A stretch of DNA of 64,000 bases from Hyphomonas sp. (GCA_002700305.1 PACZ01000011.1:1-64000); one strand, 5' to 3'; numbered from the stretch's first letter, positions 46,490 through 56,185 are shown. The notes: a model not told the origin generated them from the sequence alone. Made by a program: numbers and translations.

Positions 46490-47389
46490 ATGAAACTGAT
46501 CAAGACACTGATCCTGGCCCTGTTCTCAGGCGGCTTCGGAATGCTGGCAGTGGCACAGGATGCCGCTTGCCCGGAAGGGGCGGCGACGAAGTTGTACCAG
46601 ATCGCCGGCGCAGCGGGGCAGACCGCCGATCCGGGCCAGCTGAATGTCGCCTATTCCAACGCGGTCCAGCTGACCCAGTTTTGCCCGAAAGACCCGTTCG
46701 TGCAGTTCTTTGCGGCACATACTTTCGCGCAGGTCGCCGGCCGCATCCAGGACCCACCAAGCCGCTTGCAGGCCCTCAGCGATGCGACGGCAGCGCTGTT
46801 CAGGTACGAGAAGCTCGGCACCGCAGACTTTGGCGGGCCTGTCTTCAAATCCGGCCTGACCTGGGAGGATGGCAGCGAGGCGGTGGTCGACACGTCCGCC
46901 AGCGGAAAACAGTTGCTGACAGAGATCATCGTGCCGCAGGTTGTGGAGCTGGAAGCGCGCGCCCAGTTCCACCCATTCATTTCAGGCAAGGGCCGGACAC
47001 AGGACGCCGCCTGCCCCTACAGAACACCCGGATGGGCTGAAGCGGAGGCTGCCGGATACGCTCCCGGTTTCGAAACCATCGCCCCATACTTCCTGGAGAA
47101 TGGGGCCAGCCCGAACCCGATGGGCGCTGTCGAGCGGATGGAATGGCTGATTACGGCCTGTCCGGAGGCTGAGGAAGGCGTGAGCTTCCAGCTGGGTTTT
47201 CTGTGGGTCCAGGCGGCCGACTGGTATGAATACAGCGACGATGGGGAGGGTGTCAGTGACGCCGCTGGCCGTGCGATCACCTGGCTCACCAGATCCAAGG
47301 AATTGATTGAAGCGCGCGGGGGCCCGGCGTCTGCTCTGGCGAGCACGAACCGGCTGCTGGCGGATATGAAGGCCCTTCACGACGATTGA
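46490..47389 (+). CDS. Secreted hypothetical protein
   Basis: A 299-residue protein with a cleavable signal peptide (MKLIKTLILALFSGG..., cleavage likely after AVA near 22) and four to six cysteines in mature positions (ACPEG, FCPKD, DAACPYR, TACPE) that suggest disulfides. The helical mature domain starts CPEGAATKLYQIAGAAGQ and could be a TPR-like solenoid. No family recognised. It lies 24 bases behind the VWA gene on the same strand and may be the last gene of that operon. Confidence 0.7.
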   Translation: MKLIKTLILALFSGGFGMLAVAQDAACPEGAATKLYQIAGAAGQTADPGQLNVAYSNAVQLTQFCPKDPFVQFFAAHTFAQVAGRIQDPPSRLQALSDATAALFRYEKLGTADFGGPVFKSGLTWEDGSEAVVDTSASGKQLLTEIIVPQVVELEARAQFHPFISGKGRTQDAACPYRTPGWAEAEAAGYAPGFETIAPYFLENGASPNPMGAVERMEWLITACPEAEEGVSFQLGFLWVQAADWYEYSDDGEGVSDAAGRAITWLTRSKELIEARGGPASALASTNRLLADMKALHDD

Positions 47390-47410
47390 TCTTTCGCCCA
47401 GCACCTCTGC

Positions 47411-47435
47411 CCGCAGGTGCGCGTACGCACTGCGG
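47411..47435. terminator. Hairpin between convergent genes
   Basis: CCGCA-(G)-GTGCG pairs with CGCAC-TGCGG around CGTA, one bulged base. It sits in the 71-base gap between two convergent genes. There is no clear U-tract, so its efficiency as an intrinsic terminator is doubtful. Confidence 0.4.
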
Positions 47436-47460
47436 CAGGCCTGTGGGTTTCCCCGGAAAG

Positions 47461-48105
47461 TCAGCTTGTGTCGGGACCGGAAAGCGGGCGGACCGGAACA
47501 GGCCAGTCTGCCAGCGCTGAGTTGACCTGAAGCCGGATCGCCCCGGCAAGCAGGGCGAGGTCCGGACGCAGCCGGTGGCGCCCTGCAATCGGCAGGCAAT
47601 AGGGCCTCACGTCGCCGCGCGTTTTCATCCGCTCGATCAGGCGGGCCATGCGGCGCGCAGCGGCGTCGGGCTTTTTTATGACTTTCAGCAGGCCCGCCGC
47701 CCGGCGCAAGAGCGGCATGGCGAGGACAGGGCCTGTCCGGCGCGCTGTTGCCAGCGCGCTGATTTCCCCCGGCGCTCTGGACGGCGGTGGCATCAATGCC
47801 ATCCGGTATTGCGGCGGCAGGTGCGCGCGGAAACTGGCGGTGACATCCTCCACACCTTCCGGCAGGGGCGCAGCCGGACGCGCGGCGCGCGGCCGGACGG
47901 GGGCAAGGTCCAGCGTCATGGCCAGCAACAGGATCAGCCTGCGGAGGAGTGTCTCGATCACTTTCAGCTTTGCCCGCACCCGTGCGTGCAGCGTGCGGGT
48001 GATGGTTTCCGGCTGCAGGTGCAGATTGGCGTCGCCCAGCGTGTCGAGCAGGTCGTTGCGCAGGCCTGTGAAGCCTTGTTCGAGAAGAGCGGTCTGGTCA
48101 TCCAT
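47461..48105 (-). CDS. Hypothetical basic protein
   Basis: A 214-residue, arginine-rich cytosolic protein with no signal peptide. One hydrophobic segment (LKVIETLLRRLILLLAMTLDL, about 48-68) may be a membrane-associated helix, and the C-terminal half is basic and proline-containing. I see no conserved motif. It is downstream of emrB on the same strand (103 bases apart) but shows no evident link to it. Real coding is supported by the codon bias and absence of a better frame on either strand. Confidence 0.62.
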   Translation of the reverse strand: MDDQTALLEQGFTGLRNDLLDTLGDANLHLQPETITRTLHARVRAKLKVIETLLRRLILLLAMTLDLAPVRPRAARPAAPLPEGVEDVTASFRAHLPPQYRMALMPPPSRAPGEISALATARRTGPVLAMPLLRRAAGLLKVIKKPDAAARRMARLIERMKTRGDVRPYCLPIAGRHRLRPDLALLAGAIRLQVNSALADWPVPVRPLSGPDTS

Positions 48106-48208
48106 GCGTCAGAGGATGGTCGAAACGCCTCTCCGGTTGGATAGCGGCGCCGGTTTCCCTGCCCCGGCCCAATACATGCGGCCCCTGCCCTGTTGGAGAG
48201 ACGCCGGC

Positions 48209-49897
48209 CTATGCCGCTTCCGGATTGACCGCCATACGGGCCACCGGCGGCGCCGGGCCTTGCAGCTTCGGTTTCGGCATCAGGAACAGGGCGCAGAAAA
48301 CCAGCACGAACCAGATGGCGACGACATGGAAACAGTCACGGAACGCCAGAACCTGCGCTTCCGCCGACACCTGCCGCGCGATCACGCCAAACGCATTCTG
48401 GAAGGCCGGCAGTGTCGCCATGCCGGAGCGTTCCAGTTCCTGCGCATAAAGGGCATGCTGGTAGAGCATTTCGGGATTGCCCTCGTTCAAGGCGGCCGAC
48501 AAGTGTTCGCCATGGAAGATCAGCCGCCGCTGCAGGAGAATGGCCAGCAGGTTGACCCCGAAGGCCCCGCCAACCTGCATCAGGAAAGAAACCCCGCCCG
48601 TGGCCGAGGCCAAAAGATGCGGTGGGGAAGCCCGCACGGCGGTCGTATTTGCCGGCGGCATGCAGAAGCTGATGCCGACACGCGACAGGAAGATCCAGCC
48701 GACCAGCACCCAGTAAGGTGTCAGCGCCGTGACGCCGGCCAGCAGATAGGCGGCGGCGGCAAAACTGAGAATGCCGAACCCCAGAAGGTATCGGGCGTCC
48801 ATCCTGTCCGTCAGCCGCCCGGCAATGGGAAACCCGACGACCATGGCCAGGCCCGCCGGGATCATCATCACGCCTGCCGCGGTCGGCGAATAATGCTGCA
48901 CCATCTGGACAAAAAGCGGGATCAGGTAAGTCGACGAATAAATGGCGATGCCGGTGGCGGAAATGATCAGCCCGGCCGACCAGAATTGCCGGTAGGTGAA
49001 AATGGCCGGATTGAGCGCCGGAAACGGATGGCGCAATTCCCACATCACAAAGCTGACCCCGCTGATCAGGCCGATCGCAAACTTCAGATAGGTGATGTCG
49101 GAATCCCAGCCATCCCGGTTCGCCCCGGCAAAGGCCGACAGCAGGCTGACAACCGCCAGGGTCAGCAGGCCGAGGCCCTGCCAGTCCAGCGGCGGCCGGG
49201 TCCGGACATTCGGGTCCTCCCCCGAAGGCATGAGGAATGGTGCGACGCTGAGAGCCACGAAGGCGAGCGGCAGGGTGGCAATGAAGACCAGCCGCCAGCT
49301 GGCAAGATCCACTGCGATGCCGCCAAGCGCCGGGCCGAAAGCGGGCGCCAGCACGACGCCGATAGAGAAAATGCCCATCGCCGTGCCGCGCTGATTGTCC
49401 GGAAAGGTCTGGAAGATCAGGAACATCGACATGGGCTGCAACAGGCCGGCCGAGATGCCCTGCAGGGCGCGGGACAGGATCAGCATTTCCAGCGAGGTCG
49501 ACACCGCCCCCAGAAGCGATCCGACAATGAACAGGCACATGCCCGCCACATAGGTCGCCCGCGGCCCGTAGGTGTGCATCGCCCAGGCATTGGCCAGCAT
49601 CGCGATCGTCGACGAGGCAAGGAAGGCGGTGGACATCCATTGCGCCTGATCCTGGCCGAGGCCGAACGCGCCGATAATGGCCGGCAGCGCGACATTGATC
49701 GTGGTCGCCGCCAGCATCGTGGCGAGCGAGCCTGTCAGCATCGCCCCCAGAAGCATCCAGCGGTATTGCGGGCCGAACTGGGCAAAGCGCCGCCGGACGG
49801 CAGAGCCCGCCATGGCAGGAATTTCATGGGCAGGAATGTCGTGCGCCTGGCTGTCACCGGCCGGCTGGGGTCCGGAAGCGGCCGCCGTACTGCTCAT
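48209..49897 (-). CDS. emrB: DHA2-type MFS multidrug exporter, EmrB-like
   Basis: A 562-residue exporter with 14 hydrophobic segments. The motifs WMSTAFLASSTIAMLANAW (helix 2) and GPALGGIAVDLASWRLVF (helix 5, motif C region) are those of the EmrB/QacA family that expels drugs driven by proton entry. It is preceded by its membrane-fusion partner, with the ATG overlapping the emrA TGA (ATGA). An outer-membrane TolC-like channel is not in the window. Confidence 0.93.
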   Translation of the reverse strand: MSSTAAASGPQPAGDSQAHDIPAHEIPAMAGSAVRRRFAQFGPQYRWMLLGAMLTGSLATMLAATTINVALPAIIGAFGLGQDQAQWMSTAFLASSTIAMLANAWAMHTYGPRATYVAGMCLFIVGSLLGAVSTSLEMLILSRALQGISAGLLQPMSMFLIFQTFPDNQRGTAMGIFSIGVVLAPAFGPALGGIAVDLASWRLVFIATLPLAFVALSVAPFLMPSGEDPNVRTRPPLDWQGLGLLTLAVVSLLSAFAGANRDGWDSDITYLKFAIGLISGVSFVMWELRHPFPALNPAIFTYRQFWSAGLIISATGIAIYSSTYLIPLFVQMVQHYSPTAAGVMMIPAGLAMVVGFPIAGRLTDRMDARYLLGFGILSFAAAAYLLAGVTALTPYWVLVGWIFLSRVGISFCMPPANTTAVRASPPHLLASATGGVSFLMQVGGAFGVNLLAILLQRRLIFHGEHLSAALNEGNPEMLYQHALYAQELERSGMATLPAFQNAFGVIARQVSAEAQVLAFRDCFHVVAIWFVLVFCALFLMPKPKLQGPAPPVARMAVNPEAA

Positions 49898-51060
49898 GCC
49901 GCAGTTTTGGACGGCTGCTTGCGGATGCGGACGGTGACCATGGTGCCCGGCCGCAGGCGCAGGCCCGGATCGTCGAGATCGATCCGGACGGTGATCCGCT
50001 GCGTGATCTTGGTAAAGACGCCATTGGCGTTCGGGTTCGGCATCAGCGCCGACTCGGCCAGGGTCGCATTGTGGATTCTTGTGACGGTGCCGGTGATCTT
50101 CGTGCCGGGATGGCTGTCGGCCTTCACGCGGACATCGGCGCCCGTCTCGATCTTGCGGATGTCGGTCTCCTTGATGTTCGCCGACACCCAGACCGCATCC
50201 GGATCATGCATCAGCGCCACGCGGAAGCCCCGCAACGAATGCTCGCCCGTGTCATAGAACAATTCGTCGACCACCCCGTCGACCGGCGCGCGGATCGTGT
50301 GCTGCTCCACCACGACGCGCTGGGCATCGACGCGGGCTTCGGCCTGTTGCAGCGAGGCGCGCAGGACGCCGAGGTCCAGCTCGATGAGGCGGACTTCCTC
50401 GCCCTGAATGGAGGCTGTGCGCTGTTCGGCGCGGGCGCTGTCACGGTCCGCTTCGGCCCGCAGCAGACCCTGGCGCGCCGTGTCGAGGGCATTGCGCGAC
50501 TGATCCAGCGCGCTTTGCGGCACGAGGCCCCGGTCGAACAGGCCCTGCGTGCGGTCATAGTCGCGCTGGGCGGTTTCGAGGTTGGAGCGCGCCGCTTCCA
50601 CCGAGGCAGAAGCCGATTGCGTGCCGGCGCGCCGGGCGGCGACTTCACTGCCGGCCTTGGAGGAGGCGAGCCCGATCCTGGCCTCCTCGCGGGCAATTTC
50701 GGCCCGCAGCCGGTTCGCCTGGGCCTCATACTCGGCCAGCGTATAGGCCGCCTCACGGTCGTCGATCGTGTAGAGGACGTCGCCTGCCTTCACCGTGTCG
50801 CCCACCGAGACACGCTGCGAGGTGATCTTGCCGGAAATGTCGGTCGAGACGGCGATCATGTCCGCCGCAATGCGGGCATCGGAGGTCGACACATAGGCCG
50901 CCCGGTCCGCCATGAAACGGAAAAGTCCCAATAAAACCAACAGGCCCAGCCCGATCGCGAGACCCAGGCGCACGCGCGGATTGCGCAAATGCGCCCTCAG
51001 CGGCGTGCGCGTCGGCTGGAGAGTTTCGACCTCCGGCGTAACCTGTGTGTTTCCGTCCAT
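49894..51060 (-). CDS. emrA: HlyD/EmrA family membrane fusion protein
   Basis: A 388-residue periplasmic adaptor with one N-terminal membrane helix (LGLAIGLGLLVLLGLFRF, about 33-50), a biotinyl-lipoyl half (VGDTVKAGDVLYTID), a long alpha-helical hairpin, and the second lipoyl half (HTIRAPVDGVVDEL) plus a beta-barrel. It connects EmrB to an outer-membrane channel. ATG 51060 gives a short cytoplasmic leader before the helix; upstream frame is spurious. Confidence 0.92.
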   Translation of the reverse strand: MDGNTQVTPEVETLQPTRTPLRAHLRNPRVRLGLAIGLGLLVLLGLFRFMADRAAYVSTSDARIAADMIAVSTDISGKITSQRVSVGDTVKAGDVLYTIDDREAAYTLAEYEAQANRLRAEIAREEARIGLASSKAGSEVAARRAGTQSASASVEAARSNLETAQRDYDRTQGLFDRGLVPQSALDQSRNALDTARQGLLRAEADRDSARAEQRTASIQGEEVRLIELDLGVLRASLQQAEARVDAQRVVVEQHTIRAPVDGVVDELFYDTGEHSLRGFRVALMHDPDAVWVSANIKETDIRKIETGADVRVKADSHPGTKITGTVTRIHNATLAESALMPNPNANGVFTKITQRITVRIDLDDPGLRLRPGTMVTVRIRKQPSKTAA

Positions 51061-51255
51061 GCCTCTTGCCGGGCCATTCGGCCCTGTCCGTTTCGCTCCC
51101 TCGCGGCCCTTGTGGACGGATTGTGCTCCGTCTCTGTATTCCGCATTACACATTTATCAGGGCATAACCCTAAGGCAGGCAAGCCCCCTTCTTGCCCTCA
51201 CCCCCTGGCGTCTGATTAGCTGCCGCCAGATCAGACCAATCCGGGAGCCCGCCAG

Positions 51256-52302
51256 ATGCCGTTCGACCACCCCCTGCCCCCCTTGCCCGATCAGCCGGAG
51301 GGCGTCGCCTGGCCGACACAGGCCTGGCCCGAAGGCAGCCCGGCGCCGGGCACCGACACGGCAAGGCTGAACAGCCTGCTGGACCGCGCCTTCGCAGACC
51401 CGGCGCCGGAGACAATGGGCGAGACCCACGCCTTCCTCGCCGTACAGGGCGGCAAGCTCGTGGCGGAGCGCTACTGGCGGGACTATACACCCGGCAGCAC
51501 TTTCCCGTCCTGGTCCGAAGCCAAGTCGATCACCCAGGCGCTGGTCGGCATTCTTGTGCGCGAGGGCAAGATCGACATCCACGCCCCGGCCGATGTACCG
51601 GAATGGCAGACTACGGATGACCCGCGGCAGGCCATCACGCTGGACATGCTGCTGCGCATGTCGAGCGGCCTGAAATTCGTGGAAGACTATGTACCGGGCT
51701 CTGTCTCCGACGTGATCGAGATGCTGTTCGGCAGCGGACAGCTGGATGTGGCGGCCTATGCCGCAAGCCAGCCGCTGGAGCATGATCCGGACACGTTCTG
51801 GAGCTATTCGAGCGGCACGACCAACATCGTCGCCCGCTGCGCCGCCCGGGCGCTCGGCGGTGATGCAGACGCGTTCCGCGAGTTCATGTTCCGGGAACTG
51901 TTCTCCCCCATCGGCATGCGCTCCCCTCTTCCGAAGTTCGACGCCGCGGGCACCTTTATCGGTTCCTCCTTCTGCTATTGCACCGCGCGGGACTTTGCCC
52001 GTTTCGGCCTGCTCTATCTGCGCGGCGGTGTCTGGGATGGCACCCGCATCCTGCCGGACGGCTGGGCCGACTTTGCCCGCACACCGACCCCGGCGGTGCC
52101 GGAGACCGAAACGCTCGGCTATGGCGCCCACTGGTGGCTGGGCATGGCAGGCCCCGGCAGCTTCTCCTGCAATGGCTATGAAGGTCAGTACACGGTCCTC
52201 GTGCCGGAGAAGGACCTGATCCTCGTCCGCCACGGCAAATCCCCGCTGGAAGCGAAGGACGAAGTCCAGGCCTGGCTCGCCGACGTGGCGGACTGTTTCT
52301 GA
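51256..52302 (+). CDS. Serine hydrolase, class C beta-lactamase / esterase family
   Basis: A 348-residue enzyme of the beta-lactamase/transpeptidase fold. The nucleophile motif S87-E-A-K90 (SxxK), the YSSGTTN motif (Y-x-S/N) and an HGK-like RHGKS element near the C terminus are visible. There is no signal peptide, so it may be cytosolic; esterases and peptidases of this group are more likely than antibiotic-degrading enzymes. Divergent from emrA; no operon partner. Confidence 0.88.
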   Translation: MPFDHPLPPLPDQPEGVAWPTQAWPEGSPAPGTDTARLNSLLDRAFADPAPETMGETHAFLAVQGGKLVAERYWRDYTPGSTFPSWSEAKSITQALVGILVREGKIDIHAPADVPEWQTTDDPRQAITLDMLLRMSSGLKFVEDYVPGSVSDVIEMLFGSGQLDVAAYAASQPLEHDPDTFWSYSSGTTNIVARCAARALGGDADAFREFMFRELFSPIGMRSPLPKFDAAGTFIGSSFCYCTARDFARFGLLYLRGGVWDGTRILPDGWADFARTPTPAVPETETLGYGAHWWLGMAGPGSFSCNGYEGQYTVLVPEKDLILVRHGKSPLEAKDEVQAWLADVADCF

Positions 52303-52337
52303 AATCACTTCCGTAAGCCCGGCAAACCGGACTATGC

Positions 52338-52357
52338 TCCTCCCCATAAAGGGAGGA
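52338..52357 (+). promoter_or_regulatory. Hairpin that could mask the ribosome site of the MAPEG gene
   Basis: TCCTCCC (52338-52344) is exactly complementary to GGGAGGA (52351-52357), the Shine-Dalgarno eight bases before the ATG at 52365. A -10-like TATGCT at 52333 would, however, put the transcript start near 52344 and leave out part of the stem. Confidence 0.4.
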
Positions 52358-52364
52358 CTGATCG

Positions 52365-52757
52365 ATGACATCCATGCAAGCGGCCGTGCTTTATGCCGGT
52401 CTATTCTGCCTGCTCATGCTGCTGCTGAAGGCGAATGTCGGGCGGGTGCGGACCAAGCACAAGGTCGGCTTTGGCGACGGCGGCAATGAAGCGATGCAGC
52501 GCAGCCTGCGGGTTCAGGGCAATGCGGTGGAAGATGTGCCGGTCGTTCTGCTCGGCCTGATCGGGCTCGGCGCACTGGCCGCCCCCGCCCTGCTGATCCA
52601 CGGCCTTGGCGCGAGCTTCCTGATCGGACGGGTCCTGCACGCCATCGGGCTTGGCGGCTCATCCGGCGGCAGTTTCGGGCGCAGCGTCGGCACGCTGATC
52701 ACGGCACTGGTCATGCTGGTCACGACCGGCGCCTGCATCTGGTACGCGGTCGCTTAA
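52365..52757 (+). CDS. MAPEG family membrane protein
   Basis: A 130-residue protein with four helices and the family block NEAMQRSLRVQGNAVEDVPVVLL (about 42-65), in which RVQGNAVE is typical of MAPEG proteins. Eukaryotic members are glutathione-dependent membrane enzymes; bacterial ones are poorly characterised. Its ribosome site GGGAGGA can pair with an upstream sequence. Overlaps the 3' end of the convergent GNAT gene by four bases. Confidence 0.87.
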   Translation: MTSMQAAVLYAGLFCLLMLLLKANVGRVRTKHKVGFGDGGNEAMQRSLRVQGNAVEDVPVVLLGLIGLGALAAPALLIHGLGASFLIGRVLHAIGLGGSSGGSFGRSVGTLITALVMLVTTGACIWYAVA

Positions 52758-53245
52758 GGCGCGGTGACAAGGCCAGACAGCTTGCTGGCATCCCCGGCGA
52801 GGTCTTTCACCATGACGCGCGCCTGGTCCTGCGGGCCGGGAAACAGCAGCTGGTTCTTCGGCGTGACGGTAAATCCGATCTCGCCGAAATAGGACGGCGC
52901 GCCGATCAGGATGGCCGCGGGCCAGCCAGCATTTTTTCCGGCCTCCAGCGCCTCGCCCGTCACGGTCAGGCCAAGGCGGCTGCCGCGGTGCGAGGGGGCA
53001 ACAGCGACCGGCCCGTAGAACAGCGCCCGGTCGCGGGCGGGCCCGACAACCAGAGGCCAGACACGGCAGACGGCGATCACCTGCCCGTCCAGCACGGCGA
53101 CGCGATTGATCTCCGGCAAGGAATGCGAGTATTCGCGCAACCGCTCAGCCGTCTTGGCAAAGTGACCGGGGCCGAAGGTGCGGTCGAAGAGGTCTTCGAT
53201 CGCCCCGGCGTGCAGATCTGGATTTTCGGGCACAATCTGAAGCAT
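52754..53245 (-). CDS. GNAT family N-acetyltransferase
   Basis: A 163-residue protein, YhbS-like. The acetyl-CoA loop is FYGPVAVAPSHRGSRLGLTVTGEAL (HRGSRLG), and the C-terminal region GAPSYFGEIGFTVTPKNQLLFPGP matches the last strand of that subfamily. Substrate unknown. Convergent overlap with the MAPEG gene; the upstream redoxin gene is on the same strand, 60 bases away. Confidence 0.87.
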   Translation of the reverse strand: MLQIVPENPDLHAGAIEDLFDRTFGPGHFAKTAERLREYSHSLPEINRVAVLDGQVIAVCRVWPLVVGPARDRALFYGPVAVAPSHRGSRLGLTVTGEALEAGKNAGWPAAILIGAPSYFGEIGFTVTPKNQLLFPGPQDQARVMVKDLAGDASKLSGLVTAP

Positions 53246-53305
53246 GACGCGCGCCTTTAGGGCTGTGCGCCCTGTGGATCAATGGGGCAATTGCGCTTGG
53301 CGCGC

Positions 53306-53956
53306 CTAATATTTCACCGAGCAGCCATAAGGCTTGGTCGCGTTGACGCCGACCGGTTCGCCCGCTGTGAGGCTGCTCAGGGCTTCGCGCACATAATTGG
53401 TGGCGGTGGAGATATCGGCCACATTGGCCGACGCGAGAGAGTCGATCGCGCCCTGATAGACGACCCGGCCTTGCGGGCCGATGACGAACATGTGCGGCGT
53501 GGTCTTGGCCTTGTAGAGGCGGCCCAGCGTGCCATCCGGATCCAGCAGGATATGGGCCGGCGCCGCATGATGCTCCTCCGTCCACTGATTTGCTGTCTCC
53601 GCATCGACATGGCCCTGCATGCCCGGCGCCGACGAGATCACCGTCAGCCAGACCGTGCCATCGGCGGCCGCATCCGCCTGCAGGCCCTGCATGTTGCCGG
53701 GCGGCTGGGCATAGTGCTTGCGCACGAAGGGGCAGCCTTCATTGGTCCATTCGATCACGACGGTGCGGCCGGAAAAGTCCGACAGGGAGACCTCTTCGCC
53801 ATGGGTGTCCGTGGCCGTGAAGTCAGGTGCCGGCTGGCCAACCGGAAGCCCGGTTTCAGCGCGTGCTGTAGAGGCAATCAGGGCGCCCGCGGTCAGGGCG
53901 ACTGCGGCCGCCATACCGGCAGCCAGCGACAGGTTCCGCTGGTTGAGATTGATCAT
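53306..53956 (-). CDS. Secreted thioredoxin-fold redoxin
   Basis: A 216-residue protein with a signal peptide (LSLAAGMAAAVALTAGALIAS) and a redoxin domain beginning GQPAPDFTATDTHGEEVSLSDFSGRTV. The active site has a single cysteine in ECPF-like NEGCPFVRKHY, and another near the end (YGCSVKY), as in the CPFV/YGC group of periplasmic redoxins. It is probably reduced by the DsbD-like protein encoded next door. Downstream of dsbD on the same strand. Confidence 0.88.
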   Translation of the reverse strand: MINLNQRNLSLAAGMAAAVALTAGALIASTARAETGLPVGQPAPDFTATDTHGEEVSLSDFSGRTVVIEWTNEGCPFVRKHYAQPPGNMQGLQADAAADGTVWLTVISSAPGMQGHVDAETANQWTEEHHAAPAHILLDPDGTLGRLYKAKTTPHMFVIGPQGRVVYQGAIDSLASANVADISTATNYVREALSSLTAGEPVGVNATKPYGCSVKY

Positions 53957-53989
53957 GCGTCTCTCGTGTTCGCGCGTTTACCGCCTGGT

Positions 53990-56083
53990 TCAGGGATTGA
54001 CCGGCAGGCTGGTGACAAGGCCCGGATTGAGAATCTCGGGCAGGACCTGCGGCGTCTCCGAACCGGCAGGATACCACAGATACATCGGAACGCCTGCGCG
54101 CTGATGCCGCGCCAGTTCGGCGGCGATGGCCGGGTCCTTGCGGGTAAAGTCTGCCACCAGGAAGGCGACGTCATTCGCCTCGAAAAATTCGTGGACGGGT
54201 TTGGATTTCAGCGTCGTCGCCTTGTTCACCTGGCAGGTGGCGCACCAGCTGGCGGTGAAGTCGACGAAGACCGGGCGGCCCTCGGCGATCATCGACTGGA
54301 CTTCGCCGGCGCTCCACGTCCCGGCTTCATATTTCGCGGCGTAGGCGGAGGAGCCGCCAATGGCCGGGGCTGGTGCCATGGCCCGTTCGGTCACGCCATA
54401 GACGGCCAGCGCCAGCGTCACGGCGGCGAGGATGCGCGGCAGGCGGGTCTCGCGTTGCCACAGCCAGGCGGCAAAGGCGATGGCAACCGCGCCCGCTGCG
54501 GTCCACGCCACGGCGCCGGACCCGGCCAGATCGCCCAGCACCTTGGCCAGCCAGGCCGCGGTCAGGAACATCGGGAAAGCGAAGAATTGCTTCAGCGTGT
54601 CCATCCACTTTCCGGGGCGCGGCAGCAGCCGGTAAAGGTTCGGCACGAAGCTCAGCACAAGGAAAGGCAGCGCCAGGCCAAAGCCCATGGCGAGGAAGAA
54701 AGCGAACACGACCGGCGCGGAATGCCCCATCACCGCGCCGAGGCCGACGCCCAGGAACGGGCCGACACAGGGCGAGCCGACAACAGCCGCCAGAACACCC
54801 GTGAAGAAGGCGCCGGCATCCCCGCCCCTGTCTGCCAGACCGGAGCCCAGATTCTGGAGCGAGGTGCCCAGCTCGAACATGCCCATCAGCCAGAGGCCAA
54901 CCGCGAACATGACGAGGACGAGGATCGCCACAACCGGCGCGCTCTGCAGCTGGAAGCCCAGCGTGATCGGCCCGGTCGCCGCCCGCAGGGCCACAATGAC
55001 CGCCGCCAGCACCGCGAAGGAGATCAGCACGCCGGCCGTATACCAGATGCCGTGACGGCGCACTTCCCCGGCCTGGCCGCTGGAAACGGCCGACACCATG
55101 CCGAACGCCTTCATCGACAGAACCGGCAGCACGCAGGGCATGAGGTTCAGGACGAGGCCACCGAGAATGGCCAGCAGGATCAGTTTCCACGCCGCCACTT
55201 CCAGGCCGGGCATGCCGCCGGCCGGGCCGAGGCCGCTCGTATCCGGCAGAGGCGCGCCTTCAGCAGCGCTGATGCGGTAGCCGGTACGCCCGCCACCGTC
55301 CTGCTCGATGACGATGACGCCTTCGAGCGGCTTCGACACGGCCGTGATGTCCGCCGCGCTGAGCGACAGGGTGGCCCCGTGGCGGCCGAGCTCCACCGGC
55401 TGGCTCGCCGGGTGCAGGATGTCATGGCCATAGGGGAAGAAGCGGATCGACCGGACCTTGCCGAAGCCGCCATCCATGCGGAGGCTCAGCGACCAGTCGA
55501 GGTTCTTCTTGAGGACGCGCGCCTCCCCCGGAAACGGTACGTCGCTTTTCGCGATCCATTTGCCGATCAGTTCGCCATTGCGGATGTTTTCCGCGGCCTG
55601 GTCAGTTTCCAGCGTCAGCTTCACATGCGCCTGCTCCGGCACGCAGGTGTCTTCGCAGATCAGATAGTCGGCGATAACGTCCAGCGTCACCGGCCCCATG
55701 GCATTGTCGGGAATGGTGATCGGGAATGGCAGGACGACCTGATGGTCATAGCCATAGTCCATGATCTCGCCTTCCACGACCGGCAGCAGGTGCGGCACCG
55801 GCCAGACGATGTCCCCCACGGCACCGGGGCGGATGTCGCTGGCGGGCTGGACCAGCACCTGGGGCGGCAGGCCCGCATCCCCGGCATTGCGCCAGTAGAC
55901 GTGCCAGCCATCGTCGAGATCCATTTTCAGCGCGGCATAGACGGTCTCGCCCGGCAGGGCGGCATCGCGCTCGGAGATCAGTTCAACCCGCGCATGGCCC
56001 GCATCGACAGGCGCAGCAGCGGCGGCCGGAAGGAAGACAAACAGGGCGCTGAACAGGGCAGCCAGGCAGGCGGAAAACTTCAT
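53990..56083 (-). CDS. DsbD/ScsB-like thiol:disulfide interchange protein
   Basis: A 697-residue protein: signal peptide (ALFSALFVFLPAAAA), an N-terminal immunoglobulin-like domain with ICEDTCVPEQ (redox-active pair), eight membrane helices (about 300-540) and a C-terminal thioredoxin domain with WCATC. Such proteins carry electrons from cytosolic thioredoxin to periplasmic partners. ATG 56083 is preferred because it gives the signal peptide; an upstream frame adds unsupported residues. The secreted redoxin encoded downstream is the likely client. Confidence 0.93.
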   Translation of the reverse strand: MKFSACLAALFSALFVFLPAAAAAPVDAGHARVELISERDAALPGETVYAALKMDLDDGWHVYWRNAGDAGLPPQVLVQPASDIRPGAVGDIVWPVPHLLPVVEGEIMDYGYDHQVVLPFPITIPDNAMGPVTLDVIADYLICEDTCVPEQAHVKLTLETDQAAENIRNGELIGKWIAKSDVPFPGEARVLKKNLDWSLSLRMDGGFGKVRSIRFFPYGHDILHPASQPVELGRHGATLSLSAADITAVSKPLEGVIVIEQDGGGRTGYRISAAEGAPLPDTSGLGPAGGMPGLEVAAWKLILLAILGGLVLNLMPCVLPVLSMKAFGMVSAVSSGQAGEVRRHGIWYTAGVLISFAVLAAVIVALRAATGPITLGFQLQSAPVVAILVLVMFAVGLWLMGMFELGTSLQNLGSGLADRGGDAGAFFTGVLAAVVGSPCVGPFLGVGLGAVMGHSAPVVFAFFLAMGFGLALPFLVLSFVPNLYRLLPRPGKWMDTLKQFFAFPMFLTAAWLAKVLGDLAGSGAVAWTAAGAVAIAFAAWLWQRETRLPRILAAVTLALAVYGVTERAMAPAPAIGGSSAYAAKYEAGTWSAGEVQSMIAEGRPVFVDFTASWCATCQVNKATTLKSKPVHEFFEANDVAFLVADFTRKDPAIAAELARHQRAGVPMYLWYPAGSETPQVLPEILNPGLVTSLPVNP

Positions 56084-56185
56084 CGGGCAGGTCCGGTTTC
56101 TTGGAGTTGCCGCCCATATGCCCGCAAATGTCTTACGAAAGAAGGGCCTCGCGGAAGCGTGAAGGCAGTTCATGCCCCTCCCCTG

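Noticed and set aside
47648-50257. Long plus-strand frame of 869 codons
   Set aside because: It lies opposite emrB, emrA and the gene at 47461-48105. Its product is Arg/Gly/Gln-rich without hydrophobic order, a typical high-GC shadow.
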